DNA from: Candidatus Caenarcanales bacterium
GTDB lineage: Bacteria; Cyanobacteriota; Vampirovibrionia; LMEP-6097
Length of the DNA stretch: 35,143 bases
Assembly (NCBI GenBank): GCA_013216135.1
Contig: JABSOS010000029.1
Location: 1 to 35,143 of the forward strand
Direction of reading: 5' to 3'
The notes below the pieces were generated by a model. It was given only the letters and a program-made list of their open reading frames with translations. It was not told the DNA's origin and made no database searches. The translations under genes and the position numbers were made by a program. Positions 1-8,615 of this stretch are shown one piece after another; the first letter of the stretch is position 1; the number at the start of each line of letters is the position of its first letter.

Positions 1-56
1 TTAAAGCTGCTTCTAGTAATCAATATCTACAAGATATTCTTTTCCAAAATAACTAA
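1..56 (+). CDS. Possible C-terminal end of a gene cut by the window edge
   Basis: Frame 3 of the plus strand is open from the edge to a TAA at 54-56 and reads KAASSNQYLQDILFQNN, a plausible coding composition. It would be convergent with purQ. Too short to name. An open minus-strand frame overlaps the same bases (ending at a TAG at 13-15), so either or neither may be real. Confidence 0.25.
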   Translation, partial: KAASSNQYLQDILFQNN

Positions 57-133
57 GCAGACTTTGCGGTTGCCCTGATCTGATAGGTAACATATCTAGA
101 TAATATCGGTTTTGCGCTTGATGTGTCAATACC

Positions 134-904
134 TTATGGGGCGATATGAATATTTTCAAATTTATGTTTACAGTAATTAACTGCATTTTTAAATATATTT
201 ATAGCAGGTAGATATTCTGGCACGTCTTTAGACTGTCTTTTTAATTGATCTTTTTTTAGTGTCCAAAGTGGGTCTTGGTTAAAAAATATAGCTCTTTCAG
301 GATGAGGCATCATACCTATTACTCTTCCTTCATAGCTGCAAACACTAGCAATATTTTCTAATGAACCATTTGGATTTTCTTTATATTCAAATGCTATTTG
401 ATGATTAGTTTTAAGACTATTTAAAGCTTCTTCACTTATCTGGTAATTTCCTTCACCATGAGCTATAGGTAATTCTATATCTGAGATTCCTGATAACCAC
501 GGACTATTATTTTCGGGGTTGATTTTTAATTTTACCCATTTGTCGATATATAATCCCGATTCATTATGAGCTAGGGCACCTGGTAGCAAATTTAAATTTG
601 TTAAAACTTGAAATCCATTACATATTCCGATAATAAGTTTTTTTTGTTCAATAAATTTTTCGATTTCATCTAATAAGTTGTTTCTTACAATGTTCGCAAA
701 GGCTTTACCTGAGCCTAAATCATCTCCAAATGAAAAGCCTCCAGGAAAACAAAGTATCTCGTAGTTATTTAAAATTGATTTATCTTTGATTAAATCATTG
801 ATGTGATAAATATCAACTTGATTTGCTCCAGCAATCTCAAAAGCATATTTGCTTTCCTCTTCACAATTAATTCCGAAGCCAGATAGTATTAAAACTTTAG
901 CCAT
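134..904 (-). CDS. purQ: Phosphoribosylformylglycinamidine synthase, glutaminase subunit PurQ
   Basis: Class I glutamine amidotransferase subunit that supplies ammonia to PurL for FGAR to FGAM conversion, step 4 of purine synthesis, in the cytosol. The triad is visible: nucleophile Cys95 in GICNGFQVL, and His201/Glu203 in MMPHPERAIFF. The oxyanion-side motif CFPGGFSFGDDLGSG is at 52-66. At 256 aa it is longer than the roughly 227-aa PurQ of Bacillus and resembles the longer PurQ that partners large PurL proteins. Its ATG lies inside the last codons of purL (the shared bases are ATGGCTAA), so translation is probably coupled and stoichiometric with PurL. No separate promoter is apparent. Confidence 0.97.
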   Translation of the reverse strand: MAKVLILSGFGINCEEESKYAFEIAGANQVDIYHINDLIKDKSILNNYEILCFPGGFSFGDDLGSGKAFANIVRNNLLDEIEKFIEQKKLIIGICNGFQVLTNLNLLPGALAHNESGLYIDKWVKLKINPENNSPWLSGISDIELPIAHGEGNYQISEEALNSLKTNHQIAFEYKENPNGSLENIASVCSYEGRVIGMMPHPERAIFFNQDPLWTLKKDQLKRQSKDVPEYLPAINIFKNAVNYCKHKFENIHIAP

Positions 905-3830
905 TATAAAATCCTTTTGAAAATTTCTTGTATTCAGTATCTTTGACTTCTATATTTAGAAGTTTTGTATTGTTTGAATCTATTTTTAGGTTTTTTTCAC
1001 TGGAAACTTTTCCAATGCAAGAAAGTTCATCATTACTGAAAACAGCTTCGAGCTGTTCTTTAAACTCAGGTTTAACTGTAAAAACTATTCTTCCTTGAGA
1101 TTCAGAGAATAATTTAGTTTCATCATCACTAAGATTAGTTTTTAAATTATTTAAATTAATTTCTGCTCCAAGATCACCTGCTAGAGACATTTTATAGACA
1201 GAAGCTGCAAGACCACCTTTTGTAACAGCTATAGCTGAATTTATTAAATTCTCTTTTACTGCTTGATGGTAAAGTTCATAGATTTTTTTATTTGCTTTTG
1301 CGTTAACTTCAGCTAAAGTGCTTTCGGTACTACCGAGAACATAGATTAGATCATCTTTAGCTTTAAAGTCTATAGAAATAGCATCTAGTGCATTCTCTAG
1401 TACTCCCACAGAGGAAATTAATAAAGTAGGATCGATAGATATTTTTACCGCTTCAGCTGCTGAGTTATAGCCCTTAAAGTCATTAAACATACTATCCTTT
1501 CCAGATATGTAAGGAGTACCATATCCTACAGCATAGTCATAACAAGCTCTTGCTGCTTCTTTTAACTGATAAAGCCTTTCAGGCTTATTTGCACTGCACC
1601 AACAGAAATTATCAAGAAGCGCAATATTCTCAATTGAAACGCCAGTAGCTATAAGATTTCTAATCGCTGAATCTATCGATGCAGCAGCCATTCTATATGA
1701 ATCATAGTCTGAGTAGCTGGGATATAGAGCGTGGCTTAATGCTACAGCTTTATTACTTTTTAAATCTGGTCTAACTATTGCAAATTCACCATTAACTTTA
1801 TTAATACCTTGAAGTGGTTTGATGACTGAGTTTGATTGAACTTCATAGTCGTATTGCTCGTTTATATATTCATGACTTGAGATATTAAGAGATGAGATTA
1901 ATTTTTTAAAGTTAGTTGATAAATCATTACCTTTTTTTAATTTCCCATATTCTGAAAGTGATTCAGTAGATTCTATATTTAGATCTTTAGGTTTTTTACT
2001 TACCAAATCTCTTTTAGGGAGACCATTATGAAGAAACTGCAAGTCTAAATTCAAAACTTCATTTTCATCATGGTAGACTAAGCATCTTCCAGAATTCGTG
2101 AATTCACCTACTACAGTAGCTTCCACGTCATGCTTTTGCATAATTTCATTTAGCTGTGACCATTTTTCTGGTGCTACGGAAAGAGTCATTCTTTCTTGTG
2201 ATTCTGATATCCAGACCTGCCAAGCACTTAAACCTGTGTATTTTAGTGGAACTTTATTTAAATTAACTCTACAGCCATTAGACTCTCTAGCCATTTCTGC
2301 TATTGAACATGAAATACCTCCTGCTCCACAGTCTGTGATGCTGTTATATAAATTTAAATCTCTAGCTTCTTTGACGATGGCATCACTTAATTTTTTCTGG
2401 GTAATAGGGTCTCCGATTTGAACAGCTGTTGCTGGCGAGCTTTCATCCATTTCTACAGAAGAAAAAGTAGCTCCATGAATCCCATCAAGCCCAGTTCTGC
2501 CACCTAGCACTACTATGTAATCACCAGGCTTAGCTGACTTTTCTTCTGTTTTTAATTCACTGTTTTCAGATTTAATAGTTTTAGGAATTAAACCTAGTGT
2601 CCCAACAAAAACAAGTGGTTTACCTTTAAAACCAGAATCAAAGTAAGTGAAACCTTCTACTGTAGGGATTCCTGAGCAGTTACCTCCGACGTTAACTCCT
2701 TCGATCACCCCTTCCATAATTCTTCGTGGGCTTAACATTTTTTGTTTAAGATCTTTATCTCTATATAATGGATCTTTATCTTCTGGATCTGCAAAGCAAA
2801 AGCCAAATGTATTAGCTACTGGCTTAGCTCCGAGTCCACAACCTATAGCATCACGGTTAACACCTACTATTCCGGTTATCGCTCCACCAAAAGGATCTAA
2901 GGCTGATGGACTATTATGGGTTTCAACTTTATGACAGATATTATACTCGTCATTGAATTCAATTATTCCAGCATTGTCAGAAAATACAGAAAAACAAAAA
3001 TCTTTTGCAGCTTTTGTTTTGCGGATTTCATTAGTTGCGTTTTTTATATAAGCCTTATATAGACCATCTTTTACTTCATCTATAGGATCAGCAAAAATAG
3101 TATGTTTACAATGCTCAGACCAAGTCTGTGCTATAGCTTCAAGCTCGATATCTGTAGGGTTTCTCTTTTCAGTATTTAAAAAGTAATCTTTAATTACTTT
3201 CATGTAATCTAAGTCTAAGGCTAGTGGTCCTCTCCTAGAGCCATCTTCATTCGCTATCCCAAATTTACCTAGCGTAATTAAATCTTCATCACTAAGGTTT
3301 ATATCAACTTCACTGAAAGATGTTTTTTCAGAATTTAGTTTTACATATGCTAGGTTTTTAAAATTTTCTGGACTAAGCTCAGGCTTACTTAAAATATTTA
3401 TCTTTTCTATTAAAGGGTTATATAGTGATGAGAAACTTTCAAGGATTTCTTCTTTTTGAATAGGTGTTTTTATTAGGTATATTTTTGATGAAAATACTTC
3501 ACCATCACAGTTTCTTTTTAAGTATTGATTTATAGATTTTTTTGCTGTTTTAGCTTGGTTGTCAGTTACCCCTGGTAAAAAGGATATTTCAATTAAATAA
3601 TCAAATTCATAATCTGTAATATTTTCATCTACTTTTAGTTCTTCAATTTGAGAGTTTAAGAATAACTTTTCAATATTTTTCTCTTCTTCTGAATTGAGTT
3701 TAAGGTCTATACTAAATGAGTTGAATGTTTTTATTAAGTCAATCGTATTTTTATAAGCTGCTAATTTGCTTTTATTTATATCTAATGCTTGTTTAGGTGC
3801 AATACTTAGTCTAATTGACATAATGAGCAT
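897..3830 (-). CDS. purL: Phosphoribosylformylglycinamidine synthase, large synthetase subunit PurL
   Basis: ATP-dependent FGAM synthase. At 977 aa it is much longer than the small PurL (about 740 aa) and carries an N-terminal PurS-like/FGAR-AT N-domain with the motif PGVTDNQAKT near residue 88. The catalytic region follows with TWSEHCKHTIF, KVETHNSPSALDPFGGA and GCGLGAKPVANTFGF, then the second AIRS-like half. There is no fused glutaminase domain; that role is the overlapping downstream purQ. Other lineages with this long-PurL plus separate-PurQ layout include Rickettsiales such as Wolbachia. Two starts are possible: ATG at 3830, or the fourth codon (ATG at 3821), which gives the family-like MSIRLSIAPKQ. 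Neither has a clear ribosome binding site. Confidence 0.97.
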   Translation of the reverse strand: MLIMSIRLSIAPKQALDINKSKLAAYKNTIDLIKTFNSFSIDLKLNSEEEKNIEKLFLNSQIEELKVDENITDYEFDYLIEISFLPGVTDNQAKTAKKSINQYLKRNCDGEVFSSKIYLIKTPIQKEEILESFSSLYNPLIEKINILSKPELSPENFKNLAYVKLNSEKTSFSEVDINLSDEDLITLGKFGIANEDGSRRGPLALDLDYMKVIKDYFLNTEKRNPTDIELEAIAQTWSEHCKHTIFADPIDEVKDGLYKAYIKNATNEIRKTKAAKDFCFSVFSDNAGIIEFNDEYNICHKVETHNSPSALDPFGGAITGIVGVNRDAIGCGLGAKPVANTFGFCFADPEDKDPLYRDKDLKQKMLSPRRIMEGVIEGVNVGGNCSGIPTVEGFTYFDSGFKGKPLVFVGTLGLIPKTIKSENSELKTEEKSAKPGDYIVVLGGRTGLDGIHGATFSSVEMDESSPATAVQIGDPITQKKLSDAIVKEARDLNLYNSITDCGAGGISCSIAEMARESNGCRVNLNKVPLKYTGLSAWQVWISESQERMTLSVAPEKWSQLNEIMQKHDVEATVVGEFTNSGRCLVYHDENEVLNLDLQFLHNGLPKRDLVSKKPKDLNIESTESLSEYGKLKKGNDLSTNFKKLISSLNISSHEYINEQYDYEVQSNSVIKPLQGINKVNGEFAIVRPDLKSNKAVALSHALYPSYSDYDSYRMAAASIDSAIRNLIATGVSIENIALLDNFCWCSANKPERLYQLKEAARACYDYAVGYGTPYISGKDSMFNDFKGYNSAAEAVKISIDPTLLISSVGVLENALDAISIDFKAKDDLIYVLGSTESTLAEVNAKANKKIYELYHQAVKENLINSAIAVTKGGLAASVYKMSLAGDLGAEINLNNLKTNLSDDETKLFSESQGRIVFTVKPEFKEQLEAVFSNDELSCIGKVSSEKNLKIDSNNTKLLNIEVKDTEYKKFSKGFYNG

Positions 3831-3863
3831 TTTATCATTAAATTCTTAACTCCACCCTTGCTT

Positions 3864-3883
3864 TTAAGATAATAAACTCTTAA
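3864..3883. repeat. Palindrome upstream of purL
   Basis: TTAAGA (3864-3869) and TCTTAA (3878-3883) form a perfect 6-bp stem with an 8-nt AT-rich loop, 34 bp upstream of the purL start. It could be an operator-like site or part of the adjoining structured region. It has no T-run typical of a terminator. Confidence 0.35.
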
Positions 3884-3899
3884 CCTTCTCTTGATATAA

Positions 3900-4170
3900 G
3901 CTTTTTAGTAAGTGTATGGGTGATGACTATTGGGTGTAAGTCGTGTTTATCACAAATTATATGAGTCTTTGTCTATGACAGTAGGTATCACATACACATA
4001 GGGGAAAGCTCGTTTAAGATGACCCTGACCTTACTTGGTAGGTTGCAGTTCTACTGTTAAGTGGAAATGTTTAATTGATCCAACATCTAGAAATTCATAG
4101 ACAGAGTATGTACTTGCTGTTAGCTTTGGGGTTGTGGAACCTAAAAAGTTAGCGGCAGGTGCATCTATTT
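3900..4170 (+). ncRNA. Candidate structured non-coding RNA between purB and purL
   Basis: The 346-bp gap 3831-4176 has no credible ORF but many complementary segments. Helix C pairs 4115-4127 with 4145-4157: 13 consecutive pairs, three of them G-U, capped by an inner GGGTT/AACCT stem (4129-4133 with 4138-4142). The G-U pairs work only in plus-strand RNA, because the minus strand would have A-C mismatches. Helix A pairs 3912-3927 with 3985-3997 (three small bulged bases). Helix B pairs 3967-3978 with 4095-4106 (12 pairs, one plus-strand G-U) and crosses helix A, so a pseudoknot is possible. AGATG at 4017-4021 can pair with CATCT at 4084-4088 or at 4162-4166. Small hairpins lie at 4028-4043 and 4046-4056. 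I could not match it to tmRNA, RNase P, 6S or SRP RNA signature motifs. Ends are approximate. Confidence 0.5.
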
Positions 4171-4176
4171 ATTATT

Positions 4177-5571
4177 TTAGAGTTTAGCTATTTTACTTGC
4201 TATTCCAGTATAGTTTTGTGCTGTAAATTGCTTTAATTCATTTTTTATACTTTCGTTTACTTCAAGTGTATCTATGAATTCTTTAAAGTCATTTTGAGTA
4301 AGTGTTTTACCTCTACTTAAAGCCTTTAGTGCTTCATATGGTACCGGGAAGTTTTCTCTACGTAAAACAGTTTGGATAGCTTCAGCTATAACCTGAGTGT
4401 TTTCTGTTAGCGATTTCTCTGTTGCAGTTTCATTTACACTAAGTTTATTTAAACCTTTAAGAGATGATTTGTAAGCGATAATACTGTAAGCAAAAGCTAA
4501 ACCAATATTTCTCATTACAGTAGAGTCTGATAGATCTCTTTGCAGGCGAGAGATTTGGAGTTTGGAGGAGAAGAAATGCAATAGTGCATTTGCTATACCT
4601 AGGTTTCCTTCACTGTTTTCAAAGTCTATTGGATTTACTTTATGCGGCATTGTAGATGAGCCTACTTCTTTATCATTTACTTTTTGGGTAAGCCAGCTAT
4701 CGCTGATATATCTCCAAATATCTTGGTTGAAGCCTATGATAATAGTGTTTACTCTTTCTATGATGTTAAAAAGTTCTGCTATAGTATCGTGTGATTCGAT
4801 TTGGCTGGTAATTAAATTAGCTTCGATTTTTTGAGTTTGGAATTGATTAAGTGCTTCAATGAATTTTTCAGTAAAGTCAAAACAATCCAGATCAGGAAAA
4901 GCTGCTAAGTGAGCATTGTAGTTTCCAGTTGCGCCATTTAATTTAGCGGTTAATTTGAGTTCTTTTAGTTTGACTATTTCTCTTGAGATTCTGTAAGAGA
5001 ATAATTTGAATTCTTTACCGAAGCTACTTGGTGAAGCTGGTTGACCATGGGTTCTTGCCATAATAGGAGTTTCAGCATATTCAACAGCAAAGTTATTAAT
5101 TTTAGAGTTTAATTCTTCAAGGTTTGGGATTAGTTCATTTGCTAAGCCATCACTTAACATTAGCGTATAAGCAATATTATTAGTATCTTCAGATGTAGTT
5201 GCAAAGTGAATCCATTCTTTAACATCTTCAAGACTTGTTTCTGTGATTTCATCTTTGATGAAATACTCTACAGATTTAACATCATGATTAGTTATGGCTT
5301 CGTGTTCTTTGACTGCTGATGCTTTAGCCCAGCTTGTTTTATAAATTTCTCTTAATAAATCTTTCTCTGTATCATTAAATTCTCTTAGACTGATTCCTGG
5401 GTATTCAGACATGAAAATTAAATATTCAATTTCCATTTTAATTCTGTAATGTATAAGAGCAGCTTCGCTAAAGTATTTCTCTAAGTCTGATATTTTAGAT
5501 CTATATCTCCCATCTATAGGTGAAATTGCAGTAAGCTCAGTTAGTTCTTCTTTCATTAAAATCTTAGGCAT
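4177..5571 (-). CDS. purB: Adenylosuccinate lyase PurB
   Basis: Fumarase/aspartase-superfamily lyase that splits SAICAR to AICAR and adenylosuccinate to AMP, releasing fumarate. It is of the E. coli type: N-terminal LTAISPIDGRYRSKISDLE, TTSEDTNNIAYTLML, ARTHGQPASPSSFGKEF with the catalytic His, and the flexible signature loop GSSTMPHKVNPIDFENSEGN with the catalytic Ser. The open frame runs upstream to a GTG at 5583. A TGC-TATAAT promoter at 5586-5594 would start transcription near 5579, so that GTG would lie outside the mRNA. I therefore choose ATG at 5571 (464 aa). ATG at 5556 (459 aa) fits E. coli PurB (456 aa) equally well. Confidence 0.95.
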   Translation of the reverse strand: MPKILMKEELTELTAISPIDGRYRSKISDLEKYFSEAALIHYRIKMEIEYLIFMSEYPGISLREFNDTEKDLLREIYKTSWAKASAVKEHEAITNHDVKSVEYFIKDEITETSLEDVKEWIHFATTSEDTNNIAYTLMLSDGLANELIPNLEELNSKINNFAVEYAETPIMARTHGQPASPSSFGKEFKLFSYRISREIVKLKELKLTAKLNGATGNYNAHLAAFPDLDCFDFTEKFIEALNQFQTQKIEANLITSQIESHDTIAELFNIIERVNTIIIGFNQDIWRYISDSWLTQKVNDKEVGSSTMPHKVNPIDFENSEGNLGIANALLHFFSSKLQISRLQRDLSDSTVMRNIGLAFAYSIIAYKSSLKGLNKLSVNETATEKSLTENTQVIAEAIQTVLRRENFPVPYEALKALSRGKTLTQNDFKEFIDTLEVNESIKNELKQFTAQNYTGIASKIAKL

Positions 5572-5585
5572 GAATACGCTCACTG

Positions 5586-5594
5586 ATTATAGCA
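5586..5594 (-). promoter_or_regulatory. Extended -10 promoter of purB
   Basis: On the minus strand the bases read TGC then TATAAT, a consensus extended -10, in the 16-bp gap between the lipoprotein stop and purB. The predicted transcription start near 5579 leaves about 8 nt before the ATG at 5571. purB can therefore be transcribed independently of purEMC. Confidence 0.55.
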
Positions 5595-5599
5595 ATTCA

Positions 5600-7678
5600 T
5601 TACTTATAAAGTTCTTTATGTCTTTTAGCTGCTTCACGGGGAGTTGCAAAGCTAGTACCATTTATTTTCAATACCAAAACTCTTTTATTGTTTATTTCTT
5701 CCTCAAAATATACTGCAATACTTCTTTTATGTTTGTTATGTTCAGATTTACCAAAATTATGAAAACTTATATAAACTTTATTAGGGTCTAATATTAAGTC
5801 TGGGATTGGTGCTAGTGCATCTGGATAAATTTCTTGAAAATCTTTTAGCTTAAATATTTTATCTGATCTTGCATCATAATTTTCCTTAAGATGTTTTAAA
5901 TTTTTTTTAGAGCCGATTGATAATCTTTTAGGGTCTTTACCTAAAGGAGATTTTTTTGTAGATGTCAAAGGGATTACAGCTGCTATATTTTTATTGAGAT
6001 TAGTTTCTAAAAAATCATCATATAAATCATCTGGGACCCCAATTACTGTTTCATAGTTAAATTTTTCAGCAAAACCTTCAGTTTCTTTTATATGGTTTGA
6101 AATATCTCCTCTTTGATTTATGGCACCGATGCATTCATAAGATCCTTTTACATTGCTTTTTACAGGCTGCTTTTCAGGTATACTGGAATTTACTATACAG
6201 TTAAGCTGCATTGCTCCATTGTTGCCTAATGCAGTTAATGATTGTCCACCTAGCTCCGTAAATTGGTTTTTCCCATTTATGATTAGATCACCAATTTTCT
6301 TTGACTTGAAGAATTGAAAAGGTGGGTTTAAATATAATTTTTTAGCAACTTCGTCTTTTTTCTTTTTAAGGCTGCTCTTACTATTCTTTATACTTAGCAT
6401 TTCTTCTACTGTAGCTATAAGTGGCTCTCTATTTTCCTTATAAATTGTTGTATGACTATTGCTAATGGATGTACTTATAATTAATGGTGGTTGTTTATTT
6501 TCGTTTTTGTATTTTTGAATAAAGTGTATTAACTCATTGTAGCTTTTATATTGTTTGTAAAACTCATCTCTTCTTTGATTTAAGTTTGTTTTTATTGATT
6601 CATCTTGAAGCATTGAATCTATTGTTAATGATATTGATTTTTCAAATGGAGTTCCATTGTAGTGAGCTACGTACATTGTTAATTTATCGTGATGCTTATG
6701 CGAATCTATCAAAATACTTTCAGGGAAAGAACCTACTCTACTTAATGAATTAGTATTATCTCTTTCTACTTGTATTAGATCTATCTCAGTCATAGGGATA
6801 AGTGTGGTTATTGAACTTCCTTCAATAATATTTTGGTTTAAATATTCTATATCTCTAAAGTTTAGATAATCGTCATTATCTTTATTAAATTTACCCCATG
6901 GATTCTCTGGTGCAGGATTTGATTTATTTTTTTCCAAATCCTTATTAATTCTAAGTAAGTTTATATTAAGCTCTTTTAAAACCTGTGCTATTGGTAATCT
7001 TGATGTTAAATTATTTGTTTCTATACCATTGTTTAGATAAATCTTATTTATTGCATTTTTTAGAATTTTTTTCTTTATTGGGCTAAAAGATAGTTTAGAA
7101 GAGTCTATTAATAAATTGAAGTCATTTAGATTGATTTTATAACCATTGAGCTTATCGTATTCATAATTACTATAATCTGAAGTAGGAGTTACTCCTAAAT
7201 TATTTTGCTCCTGTGCTTGATTGATTTTACTAAAGTTGTTGCCGATCTCAGCTAATTTGTTATTAATTTCTGTACTTAGTTTATTCTCAAATCTTTTTAT
7301 GCTTTGTAAATATTCTTCTTTACTTATATGACCTTTTTTATTCTGAGCATTATAAAGATCTTCTTCCAATTTATATATTTTTGACTTATTTTTATTGTTA
7401 TATAGTTGATATTCTTTGAATTTTAATTGAATATCGGAGAGGCAGACTTCCTTATCATTCTTTTTCTTTATAGACGAATCTAGTGGGTTTAGTTGCTGAG
7501 ATAATTTACTTATTGCTTCCCTACACCCTTGATCATAACTGCTGAATAGTACAACATGGTTTTGATTATTATTTGAATCTGTGTTTTGAGTAAGAATATT
7601 TTCAAATGCACCATTACATGAACTTAAGTAAATAGTACTTAAGCTTGCCAAGCCAGTAGTTAATGCATTCTTGAACAC
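5600..7678 (-). CDS. Putative lipoprotein with a divergent, probably degenerate subtilisin-like domain
   Basis: 692 aa. A GTG start is followed by a short hydrophobic signal and a lipobox-like LSSC, so Cys21 may be lipidated. Residues 22-280 are low-complexity and charged, with coiled-coil-like stretches. The C-terminal part has peptidase S8 landmarks in order: TALGNNGA (oxyanion Asn, N486), CIGAINQRGDISN (like the VGA...G.iasFS segment), and NGTSFATPREAAK with the nucleophile Ser676. The Asp and His boxes are not canonical: where D-[ST]-G is expected I see IPMTEID (Met296 in place of Asp), and only HKHHD (327-331) could hold the His. The protein stops 16 residues after Ser676. It may be an inactive or altered protease. 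It interrupts the purine cluster but has its own promoter. Confidence 0.6.
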   Translation of the reverse strand: MFKNALTTGLASLSTIYLSSCNGAFENILTQNTDSNNNQNHVVLFSSYDQGCREAISKLSQQLNPLDSSIKKKNDKEVCLSDIQLKFKEYQLYNNKNKSKIYKLEEDLYNAQNKKGHISKEEYLQSIKRFENKLSTEINNKLAEIGNNFSKINQAQEQNNLGVTPTSDYSNYEYDKLNGYKINLNDFNLLIDSSKLSFSPIKKKILKNAINKIYLNNGIETNNLTSRLPIAQVLKELNINLLRINKDLEKNKSNPAPENPWGKFNKDNDDYLNFRDIEYLNQNIIEGSSITTLIPMTEIDLIQVERDNTNSLSRVGSFPESILIDSHKHHDKLTMYVAHYNGTPFEKSISLTIDSMLQDESIKTNLNQRRDEFYKQYKSYNELIHFIQKYKNENKQPPLIISTSISNSHTTIYKENREPLIATVEEMLSIKNSKSSLKKKKDEVAKKLYLNPPFQFFKSKKIGDLIINGKNQFTELGGQSLTALGNNGAMQLNCIVNSSIPEKQPVKSNVKGSYECIGAINQRGDISNHIKETEGFAEKFNYETVIGVPDDLYDDFLETNLNKNIAAVIPLTSTKKSPLGKDPKRLSIGSKKNLKHLKENYDARSDKIFKLKDFQEIYPDALAPIPDLILDPNKVYISFHNFGKSEHNKHKRSIAVYFEEEINNKRVLVLKINGTSFATPREAAKRHKELYK

Positions 7679-7685
7679 GCTTAAG

Positions 7686-7691
7686 ATAATA
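7686..7691 (-). promoter_or_regulatory. -10 hexamer for the lipoprotein gene
   Basis: TATTAT on the minus strand lies 7 nt before the GTG start at 7678, so transcription would begin at or next to the start codon (leaderless). No convincing -35. The same arrangement (TATTAT, CTTAA, GTG) occurs before the gene starting at 13292. Confidence 0.45.
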
Positions 7692-7754
7692 TCGCGCCTT
7701 GGTGTATAGATATTTGTTTTTTATTGTGATTAATTTTGGATATTTAGCCTGGCT

Positions 7755-8615
7755 TTAATTACAAATACTTTGATAAATCTCTTGATATTTCTCGGCTAAT
7801 TTTTTAACAAGCTCCTCCGGAGCTTCTGGTAAAAGCTCGTCACTATAAGGATTACAGTTTTCTTTAAACCATAATCTTAGAAATTCTTTATCGAATGCTT
7901 CAGGTTCTTCACTTTTGTTAAATTTTTCTTGGTAACTAGATAATCTCCAAAAACGTGAAGAATCTGGCGTATGAATCTCATCAATTAAAGTTAACTGATT
8001 ATTTTCATCTAAACCAAATTCATATTTAGTATCGACTAAAATCCAACCTTTGGATTCTGAGATTTCTTGTCCTCGTTTAAAAAGTTTTAGTGCTGTTTCC
8101 CTGATTTTATTTGCTAGGCTTTCTTCAATAATATTTCGTGAAATTATTTCTGAGAAACTAATATTTTCATCTCCTGTATTTGATTTAGTAGTAGGTGTAA
8201 CTACAGGCTCTGGGAGTTTTTGATTTTTTTTAATCTCTTCTTCTAACTTAAAATCTCCGAAGTCTCTTTGACCATTTTTATAGTTAGTCCAGAGTGAAGT
8301 ACTGGTTACACCAGTAATGTAGCCTCTTACGATAATCTCAATTGGGATTACTTTACATTTCTTCGCTATCATAGTTCTTTCATCTGGGTATTCTAAAGCG
8401 TGGTTCTGAATTATATCTTTAGTCTTCTCAAACCAGAATTTAGACATTAAATTTAAAATTTTGCCTTTGCCAGGAACTTCAGCAATGATCCTGTCAAATG
8501 ATGAATGCCTGTCACTAGCGACTAAAGCAAGCTTTTCACCTAAATCATAGATGTCTCTTACTTTACCTTTGGTGTCAGGGTTTTTATTAGAAAGTTCAGT
8601 TAATAAAGTACTCAT
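7755..8615 (-). CDS. purC: SAICAR synthase PurC
   Basis: Phosphoribosylaminoimidazole-succinocarboxamide synthase, which condenses CAIR with aspartate using ATP. 286 aa, the longer subtype. Visible motifs are KGKVRDIYDLG and LVASDRHSSFDRI (N-terminal nucleotide site), IPIEIIVRGYITG (family signature) and LIDEIHTPDSSRFW (second signature). The start codon overlaps the purM stop by one base (TAATG), indicating translational coupling within purE-purM-purC. The gene ends 76 bp before the lipoprotein start. Confidence 0.97.
   Translation of the reverse strand: MSTLLTELSNKNPDTKGKVRDIYDLGEKLALVASDRHSSFDRIIAEVPGKGKILNLMSKFWFEKTKDIIQNHALEYPDERTMIAKKCKVIPIEIIVRGYITGVTSTSLWTNYKNGQRDFGDFKLEEEIKKNQKLPEPVVTPTTKSNTGDENISFSEIISRNIIEESLANKIRETALKLFKRGQEISESKGWILVDTKYEFGLDENNQLTLIDEIHTPDSSRFWRLSSYQEKFNKSEEPEAFDKEFLRLWFKENCNPYSDELLPEAPEELVKKLAEKYQEIYQSICN

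Noticed and set aside
2098..2934. Plus-strand open frames of 95-107 codons opposite purL
   Set aside because: They are antisense shadows of a strongly conserved enzyme; their text has no domain pattern and no promoter or ribosome binding site.
3900..4170. tmRNA, 6S, RNase P or SRP RNA
   Set aside because: I looked for the tmRNA TTCGA loop and tag, RNase P AGAGGAAAGTC-type conserved regions and the SRP GGAAGG loop and found none on either strand.
5572..5583. GTG at 5583 as the purB start
   Set aside because: The TATAAT promoter at 5586-5591 puts the transcription start downstream of this GTG, and the extra residues have no counterpart in PurB.
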